Part shown: one piece after another, positions 58,365 to 64,000 of the stretch
How the letters are laid out: each line of letters opens with the position of its first letter
How positions within the stretch are numbered: the first letter of the stretch is position 1
Assembly: GCF_000633935.1 (NCBI RefSeq)
Contig: NZ_KK214998.1
Location: 1,350,411-1,414,410, forward strand
Source of the DNA: Ectothiorhodospira haloalkaliphila ATCC 51935
GTDB taxonomy: Bacteria > Pseudomonadota > Gammaproteobacteria > Ectothiorhodospirales > Ectothiorhodospiraceae
DNA length: 64,000 nucleotides
Direction: 5' to 3'
Notes under the pieces: model-generated
Database searches by the model: none
What the model was told of the DNA's origin: nothing
What the model saw: only the letters and a program-made list of their open reading frames with translations
Program-made: the position numbers and the translations under genes

Positions 58365-60008
58365 TCAGCCGCTCCGGTCATGATACCCGATACGAAAACC
58401 ACCCCAATGCCGTCCCTTGACGAAAATGGGCACCGAGAGGTCATGCATGATCTCCCCGGTATCCCGCTTGTAAGTCTGCAGCAAATAGGGCTTCTGGTGC
58501 GAGCCACAGCGGGAGCCGGTGCGGTCCTTGAAGATCCGCTTGGTGCGGTTGTTGGCCAGGTCCTTGGCATAATCACCGGTCAGGGCCTTGGCATAGCGAC
58601 GGTTATGGGTGGGGAAATAACCATGATCATCCACGGCGCCGGCATAGGCGATAAAGCGATGGCGCTCCAGGATGGGTTCCTGAATGGCTGGTAGGACCTT
58701 GTCGGTGAAATCGTCGAAGCGGGTCTTGTGCTTCACCGGATCGGTATCCGGGATGGGCTTGTAATTGCGGTCGAACAGATCCTCCAGGCGAATGCGGCCT
58801 GCGTCCACCGCCGCCTCGAACGCGTGTCCGACAGCAGCAGCAGCCTGTTCGGCTTCCTGGCGCACCTGATCGTGCAGGCCCCCCAGTCCCACATCGCCCA
58901 GAAGCTCGTAAATCAATTCCGCCCGCTCCGCCAGTTGCTCCGCCTGGGAGGACAGATGGCTCACATCGTCCTCGGTCTCCCGCAGGTGGCTGCTGACGGT
59001 CTGGATGGCCCGGGTCACCTCGTCCAGATGATTGTGATTCTGCTCGGCGCCACTGACCACCGTCTGGATGCAGTTATCTGCATTGGCGGAGTGGTTGAGG
59101 ATGTCGGAGAGATGCTGGTCCACCTTCACGGTGCGGTCGGCGCTGCCCTGCACTGACTCCACCAACTGCTGCATGGTGGAGGCAGCCTGGTGGGTCTCCG
59201 TGTTGATCTCCTGGACCATCTGGCCGATCTCACCGGTGGCCTGAGAGGTTCGGTTGGCCAGGCTGCGCACCTCGTCCGCCACCACCGCAAAACCCCGGCC
59301 CTGTTCGCCGGCACGGGCGGCCTCGATGGCCGCGTTCAAGGCCAGCAGATTGGTCTGCTCGGCAATGCCGCTGATCACCCCGGTGATGCGCTGAATCTCT
59401 CCGGCGCGGCCTTCCAGACGGGACATGAGCTGGGAGGCCTGCTCCATGCGTTCCTTCATCTCCTCCATGTGACTGAGGGCGTCCTCCACGCAGGCATGAC
59501 CGGCGTGACTGGCCTCGTTGGTCAGGCGGGCGCTCTCGGCAGCCTGCCCGGAACTCTCCACGGAGGTCTGCACCGTGGCTGAGATCTGCCCGGACGCATC
59601 GGCGATGCCGTTGACGGTGGAGACCTGGGAGTGCACCCGCTGCTTGAGGGTGACCGACGCATGGGACACTTCGGCGGCAGAGACAGCGATACGGGACCCG
59701 GTATCGGCCAGGCGCCCCGCCAGCTTGCGTTGCCTCTCCAGGGCCTGGGCGATGACCTTGCTGCGCGGATCTTCCGTGACCGTCAGTGGGGCAGGGGGGC
59801 GGGAGAGGGTCTGCGCGTAAAGTGTTTCCAGGGCCTGCTCACGGGGTGCCACGTGCAGTCGGTCCATCACCGTGATGGCGCCGCCGGTAGCCAGCATGGA
59901 TGCCAGGATGGCTGCCCCCGGCCCGGGCCCCAATAGCCAGACGAGGGTCAGTGCGAGCAACCCGGCCAGAACCACCAGACCGATCATGAGGAGTATGCGT
60001 TGTGTCAT
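58365..60008 (-). CDS. methyl-accepting chemotaxis protein with C-terminal Cache-like sensor
   Basis: A 547-residue receptor. Two closely spaced N-terminal membrane helices ([20 protein letters not shown] and [17 protein letters not shown]) leave almost no periplasmic domain. The signalling domain has the invariant tip [22 protein letters not shown]-terminal region of about 150 residues ([44 protein letters not shown]) resembles a Cache-like sensor placed after the signalling domain. It would therefore sense a cytoplasmic cue. A sigma-28-like element lies 60 bp upstream. It follows the sigma-54 kinase gene on the same strand. Confidence 0.85.
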   Translation of the reverse strand: MTQRILLMIGLVVLAGLLALTLVWLLGPGPGAAILASMLATGGAITVMDRLHVAPREQALETLYAQTLSRPPAPLTVTEDPRSKVIAQALERQRKLAGRLADTGSRIAVSAAEVSHASVTLKQRVHSQVSTVNGIADASGQISATVQTSVESSGQAAESARLTNEASHAGHACVEDALSHMEEMKERMEQASQLMSRLEGRAGEIQRITGVISGIAEQTNLLALNAAIEAARAGEQGRGFAVVADEVRSLANRTSQATGEIGQMVQEINTETHQAASTMQQLVESVQGSADRTVKVDQHLSDILNHSANADNCIQTVVSGAEQNHNHLDEVTRAIQTVSSHLRETEDDVSHLSSQAEQLAERAELIYELLGDVGLGGLHDQVRQEAEQAAAAVGHAFEAAVDAGRIRLEDLFDRNYKPIPDTDPVKHKTRFDDFTDKVLPAIQEPILERHRFIAYAGAVDDHGYFPTHNRRYAKALTGDYAKDLANNRTKRIFKDRTGSRCGSHQKPYLLQTYKRDTGEIMHDLSVPIFVKGRHWGGFRIGYHDRSG

Positions 60009-60067
60009 GGCGAGATCCGTGATGAGAAGAACACGGGGCGCCTGCCCGGCGCCTCCCTGCGAGTTAA

Positions 60068-60075
60068 GTATCGGC
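60068..60075 (-). promoter_or_regulatory. sigma-28-like -10 element upstream of the chemoreceptor gene
   Basis: GCCGATAC on the minus strand matches seven of eight bases of the flagellar sigma-28 -10 box (GCCGATAA), 60 bp before the receptor start. The -35 box at the right distance is TACAGGCC, which is only a weak match to TAAAGTTT, so the call is tentative. Confidence 0.4.
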
Positions 60076-60152
60076 CAATACCGTCAGGCCTGTAGGGTTT
60101 GACTCAACTCAATCTACCGCAGACCACGACACCCGCAAAGCACGCTCGTCGG

Positions 60153-61616
60153 CTAGATGCCCAGCTCGTCCCAGATCTCGTCAACGCGTCGTTTCACCTC
60201 GTCGCTCATGACGATGGGCGTGCCCCATTCCCTTTGAGTCTCTCCCGGCCACTTGTTGGTGGCATCGAAACCCATCTTGGAGCCCAGGCCGGACACAGGG
60301 GAGGCAAAATCCAGATAATCAATGGGGGTATTATCGATGGTGACCGTATCACGACCCGGATCCATGCGGGTGGTCATGGCCCAGATCACATCCTTCCAGT
60401 CCCGCGCGTTCACATCATCATCGACGATGATCACGAACTTTGTATACATGAACTGGCGCAGGAAGGACCACACCCCCAGCATCACCCGCTTGGCGTGACC
60501 TGCATATTGCTTGCGAATGCTCACCACTGCCAGGCGATAGGAACAGCCCTCGGGGGGCAGATAGAAATCCACGATCTCCGGAAACTGCTTGCGCAGTATG
60601 GGCACGAAGACCTCGTTGAGGGCCACACCCAGGATTGCCGGCTCGTCCGGTGGCCGGCCCGTATAGGTACTGTGGTAAATGGGATCGGGCCGGTGGGTGA
60701 TGCGTTCCACGGTGAACACCGGGAAGCTGTCCACTTCGTTGTAGTACCCGGTATGGTCACCAAAGGGCCCCTCGGGTGCCATGTCCTCCGGGTGGATCAC
60801 ACCCTCGAGGATGATCTCGGCCGTGGCCGGCACCTGCAGATCGTTGCCCAGGCAGCGGGTGAGTTCCGTGCGCGAACCTCGCAACAGCCCCGCAAAGGCG
60901 TGCTCGGAGAGGGTATCGGGCACCGGGGTGACGGCCCCCAGGATGGTGGCGGGATCGGCCCCCAGCACCACCGAGACCGGAAAGGGCTCGCCGGGATGTG
61001 CCTGTTGCCATTCCCGAAAATCCAGGGCGCCACCCCGATGGGAGAGCCAGCGCATGATCACCCGGTTGCGACCGATCACCTGTTGGCGATAGATCCCCAT
61101 GTTCTGACGCTCCTTGTGGGGGCCACGCGTGACCACCAGGCCCCAGGTGATCAACGGCCCGGCATCACCCGGCCAGCAGACCTGTACGGGCAATTCCCCC
61201 AGATCCACCTCATCACCCTTTTTGACCACGGTCTGACACACCCCGTGACGCACCTTCTTGGGCGCCATGTCCAGCACTTTCTTGAACACGGGCAGGGTGC
61301 TCCAGGCCTCCTTGAGACCCTTGGGCGGATCCGGTTCCTTGAGAAACGCCAGCAGCTTGCCCACCTCGCGCAGGGCCTCCACGGAATCCTCCCCCATACC
61401 CAGAGCCACCCGCCGGGGGGTGCCAAAGAGGTTACCCAGCACCGGCATACGGTATCCGGTAGGGTTCTCGAAGAGCAGGGCAGGGCCCTCGGCCCGCAGG
61501 GTGCGGTCGCAGATCTCGGTCATCTCCAGGCGCGGATCAACCGGCGTCTGGATGCGTTTCAATTCGCCCCTGGCCTCCAGGCCCTGAATGAACTCGCGCA
61601 GGTCTCGATATTTCAT
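60153..61616 (-). CDS. ubiD: 3-octaprenyl-4-hydroxybenzoate decarboxylase
   Basis: A 487-residue UbiD decarboxylase acting on the product of UbiA with prenylated FMN. The prFMN and Mn/K site lies in [51 protein letters not shown] and [12 protein letters not shown] (catalytic Glu). ATG 61616 ([13 protein letters not shown]) is the family start; the frame stays open to 61802 in xthA. UbiX is not in the window. Confidence 0.96.
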   Translation of the reverse strand: MKYRDLREFIQGLEARGELKRIQTPVDPRLEMTEICDRTLRAEGPALLFENPTGYRMPVLGNLFGTPRRVALGMGEDSVEALREVGKLLAFLKEPDPPKGLKEAWSTLPVFKKVLDMAPKKVRHGVCQTVVKKGDEVDLGELPVQVCWPGDAGPLITWGLVVTRGPHKERQNMGIYRQQVIGRNRVIMRWLSHRGGALDFREWQQAHPGEPFPVSVVLGADPATILGAVTPVPDTLSEHAFAGLLRGSRTELTRCLGNDLQVPATAEIILEGVIHPEDMAPEGPFGDHTGYYNEVDSFPVFTVERITHRPDPIYHSTYTGRPPDEPAILGVALNEVFVPILRKQFPEIVDFYLPPEGCSYRLAVVSIRKQYAGHAKRVMLGVWSFLRQFMYTKFVIIVDDDVNARDWKDVIWAMTTRMDPGRDTVTIDNTPIDYLDFASPVSGLGSKMGFDATNKWPGETQREWGTPIVMSDEVKRRVDEIWDELGI

Positions 61617-61627
61617 GATGGTCCGGT

Positions 61628-62395
61628 CTAGAGGTGGAAGTCGGCAACGACGGGGGCGTGATCGGAGGGGCGCTCCAGCTTTCTTGGCGCCGTGTCGATC
61701 ATGCTGGCGGTACATTGCCCGGCCAGGGCCGTCGTGGCGAGGATCAGATCGATGCGCAGCCCCTGGTTGCGACGGAAGCGCGCGGCCCGGTAGTCCCACC
61801 AACTGTAGCTGGGATCCGGCTGCTCGAATCGCCGGAACACATCCACGAAGCCCATATCCAGGATCGCCTTGAGGGCCTCACGCTCCGGGGTGGAGCACAG
61901 GATGCGTTCGTGCCATGCCTCGGGGTCGTACACATCCCGATCCTCCGGAGCGATGTTGAAATCACCCAGCACCACCACATGCTCGTGTTGCGCCTGCTCG
62001 GCCCGCAAGAATGCCGTGACCCGATGCAGCCATTCCAGCTTGTAGGCGTACTTGTCCGAACCCACTTCGGACCCATTGACCACATAGAGATTGACCACCC
62101 GGACGCCATCCACGGTGGCGGCCATGATACGCCGGTCCACGCTCTCCACCCCGGGCGGGTCGGTCATCGGGTCCATGGCCTGGGTCTTTGAGAGCAGGGC
62201 CACCCCATTGTAGGTCTTCTGACCCGCAAAAACGGCCTGATAGCCAGCTTCCGCCAGGGCTTCAACGGGGAAGGCCTCGTCGATGAGTTTGGTTTCCTGC
62301 AGGGCGAGCACGTCCGGTCGCTGCTGCTCCAGCCAGTCCAGGACGTGGGGCAGACGCACCTTCAGGGAATTGACGTTCCAGGTGGCAATCCTCAT
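61628..62395 (-). CDS. xthA: exodeoxyribonuclease III
   Basis: A 255-residue Mg-dependent AP endonuclease/exonuclease. [20 protein letters not shown] starts the fold, LQETKL carries the catalytic Glu, and [12 protein letters not shown] and [10 protein letters not shown] the remaining active-site residues. It works in base-excision repair. The start codon overlaps the prlC stop (ATGA), so it is co-translated with oligopeptidase A. Confidence 0.95.
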   Translation of the reverse strand: MRIATWNVNSLKVRLPHVLDWLEQQRPDVLALQETKLIDEAFPVEALAEAGYQAVFAGQKTYNGVALLSKTQAMDPMTDPPGVESVDRRIMAATVDGVRVVNLYVVNGSEVGSDKYAYKLEWLHRVTAFLRAEQAQHEHVVVLGDFNIAPEDRDVYDPEAWHERILCSTPEREALKAILDMGFVDVFRRFEQPDPSYSWWDYRAARFRRNQGLRIDLILATTALAGQCTASMIDTAPRKLERPSDHAPVVADFHL

Positions 62396-64000
62396 GCCGC
62401 GGCCAGCCCCGAATGACGCAGCAGGGCCTCGATGTCCGGCTCCCGGCCCCGGAAGGCCTTGAAGAGTTCCAGGGCAGGGCGGGACCCACCCTGCTCGAGG
62501 ATCTCGGTGAGAAAGGCGTGACCCACACCAGGGTTGAACAGGCCTTCCTCCTCGAAGCGGGCAAAGGCATCAGCGGAGAGCACCTCGGCCCATTTGTAGC
62601 TGTAATAACCCGCCGCGTAACCCCCGGCGAAGATATGCGAGAAGCCATGCTGGAATCGGTTGAAGGCGGGTGGCTTCATCACCGCCACCTGATCACGGAC
62701 TTCGTCCAGAATCTCCTGGACGCGGCCACCCCGCTCGGGATCGTATTCCGCGTGCAGGCGCATGTCGAACAGGGAGAACTCCAGCTGCCGGACCATCTGC
62801 ATGGCGGCCTGGAAATGCCGGGTGGCCAGGAGCTTGTCGAACAGTTCCTGGGGCAGGGGCTCGCCAGTCTCGTGATGGGCGGCGAACATGTCCAGGGCCT
62901 CGCGCTCCCAGCACCAGTTTTCCATGAACTGGCTGGGCAGTTCCACGGCATCCCATTCCACACCGTTGATCCCGGCCACATCCGGGCAGTCCACGCGGGT
63001 GAGCATGTGATGCAGGCCATGACCGAATTCGTGGAAGAGGGTGAGCACTTCGTCATGGGTGAACAGGGCCGGCTTGCCACCCACGGGAGGGGTGGAGTTG
63101 CAGGTCATGTAGGCCACCGGCAACTGCAGGTCATCGCCGTCCCGCAGTCGATTCAGACACTCGTCCATCCAGGCGCCGCCGCGCTTGTGGCTGCGCGCAT
63201 ACAGGTCCAGGTAGAAGCGTGCCCGAGGAGTACCATCCGGATCCTGGATCTCGTAGAAGCGCACATCCTCGTGCCACACCGGGACATCGTTCTCCCGCCG
63301 GATGCGCACCTGATACAGCCGCTCCACCAGGTCAAACAGCCCCTGCAACACACGGTCCACCGGGAAATAAGGCTTGAGATCCTCCTGGGAGAGGTTGTAG
63401 GCATGCTGGCGCAGCTTTTCCGAGGCATAGGCCAGGTCCCAGGCCTGCAGATCCTCCAGCGACAGATGTTCCCGGGCGAACCTGCGCAGATCGTCCAGTT
63501 CCTGAACCGCAGCGGGACGGGCACGTTGGGCCAGATCGTTGAGGAAACCCACCACCTGCTGCGGGGATTCGGCCATCTTGGTGGCCAGGGAGAGTTGGGC
63601 GTAGTTGTCGTACCCCAGTAGTCTGGCCTGCTCATCACGCAGGGCCAGGATGCGTTCCATCACCTCGGAGTTGTCGAATTTGCGGTCATGGGGTCCTTCG
63701 TCCGAGGCCCGTGTGACATAGGCGCTGTACACCTCCCGACGCAGTTCCCGGTCGTCAGCAAAGGTCATGATGGCGTAATAGGAGGGGAATTCCAGGGTGA
63801 TCAGGCAGCCCTCCAGGGAGCGCTGCTGTGCGTTCTGCCGCAACATGTCCAGGGCCGACTCAGGCAGACCTGCCAGGGAACCCTCCTCAGGGACGTGACG
63901 CTGCCAGGACTGGGTGGCATCAAGCACGTGTTCCTCAAACCGGGAGGTCAGCTGGGAGAGCTCCTGAGCGATCTCCTTGTAGCGGACCTTCTGTTCGTCC
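62392..64000 (-). CDS. prlC: oligopeptidase A (M3 metallopeptidase), 5' end outside window
   Basis: At least 536 C-terminal residues of an M3 thimet-type peptidase are present, and the N-terminus continues beyond 64000. The zinc site is [13 protein letters not shown] (HExxH), with the third ligand Glu expected downstream in [16 protein letters not shown]-like and [14 protein letters not shown] segments are characteristic of PrlC/OpdA. The enzyme degrades signal peptides and oligopeptides in the cytoplasm. Confidence 0.95.
   Translation of the reverse strand, partial: DEQKVRYKEIAQELSQLTSRFEEHVLDATQSWQRHVPEEGSLAGLPESALDMLRQNAQQRSLEGCLITLEFPSYYAIMTFADDRELRREVYSAYVTRASDEGPHDRKFDNSEVMERILALRDEQARLLGYDNYAQLSLATKMAESPQQVVGFLNDLAQRARPAAVQELDDLRRFAREHLSLEDLQAWDLAYASEKLRQHAYNLSQEDLKPYFPVDRVLQGLFDLVERLYQVRIRRENDVPVWHEDVRFYEIQDPDGTPRARFYLDLYARSHKRGGAWMDECLNRLRDGDDLQLPVAYMTCNSTPPVGGKPALFTHDEVLTLFHEFGHGLHHMLTRVDCPDVAGINGVEWDAVELPSQFMENWCWEREALDMFAAHHETGEPLPQELFDKLLATRHFQAAMQMVRQLEFSLFDMRLHAEYDPERGGRVQEILDEVRDQVAVMKPPAFNRFQHGFSHIFAGGYAAGYYSYKWAEVLSADAFARFEEEGLFNPGVGHAFLTEILEQGGSRPALELFKAFRGREPDIEALLRHSGLAAA

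Overview
The window is about 64 kb of GC-rich, densely packed DNA from a gammaproteobacterium. The order argH, LytS-type kinase, AlgR-type regulator, hemC, hemD, hemX, hemY is the Pseudomonas/Ectothiorhodospira-type arrangement. Together with UbiA/UbiD, oligopeptidase A, a Cys-free HemB and a carotenoid oxygenase it points to Ectothiorhodospiraceae or a close relative. That placement is inference from gene content and order; no 16S rRNA gene is present, and I recognised no tRNA or CRISPR array.

Layout. 1-5.5 kb is an accessory zone: an insertion-sequence-type integrase with its DUF6431 partner, a 5'-truncated gene remnant, a VapBC module, a TcuA-like flavoprotein, a methyltransferase and a HigBA module. 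5.5-8.5 kb holds an SLC13 permease and a TcuB-like Fe-S membrane protein, so with TcuA this looks like a tricarballylate/citrate utilisation locus interrupted by toxin-antitoxin modules. 8.6-18.2 kb carries radC coupled to a carotenoid oxygenase, cardiolipin synthase, an ABC exporter, a tandem Usp protein, an MFS carrier, a thioredoxin-fold protein without its cysteines and a hydrolase-OsmC fusion. 18.3-24.3 kb carries infA, a DUF2726 protein, bioF, bioB, comF and ubiA. 24.5-31.3 kb carries a five-PAS GGDEF-EAL protein and an arsenosugar-type set (radical SAM ArsS, two glycosyltransferases, and a TVP38 membrane protein on the other strand). 31.3-33.5 kb is an AT-richer island with two toxin-antitoxin pairs separated by an attC-like hairpin, ending at a decayed chemoreceptor.

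33.6-46.3 kb is mostly core: glutathione reductase, gamma-carbonic anhydrase, OmpA lipoprotein, aroE, hemB, an esterase and argH. Among these sits a four-gene signalling unit of a lone receiver, a membrane pseudo-kinase/exonuclease fusion, a small membrane protein and a symporter-histidine kinase like CbrA/CrbS. 46.4-53.1 kb is the AlgZR-like pair and hemCDXY, closed by a strong terminator. 53.2-60 kb has an epimerase-like protein, a second gamma-carbonic anhydrase, a kinase/sigma-54 regulator pair whose downstream gene (secreted DUF4168 protein) has a sigma-54-type promoter, and a chemoreceptor. The window closes with ubiD, xthA and a partial prlC.

Most noteworthy are the ZraPSR-like sigma-54 circuit (54.8-58.3 kb), the pseudo-kinase/exonuclease unit (39.0-44.7 kb), the attC-like site among toxin-antitoxin genes (31.9-32.0 kb), the arsenosugar-type cluster without an adjacent arsM, and the tcu locus interrupted by mobile modules with a 29-bp duplicated gene start.
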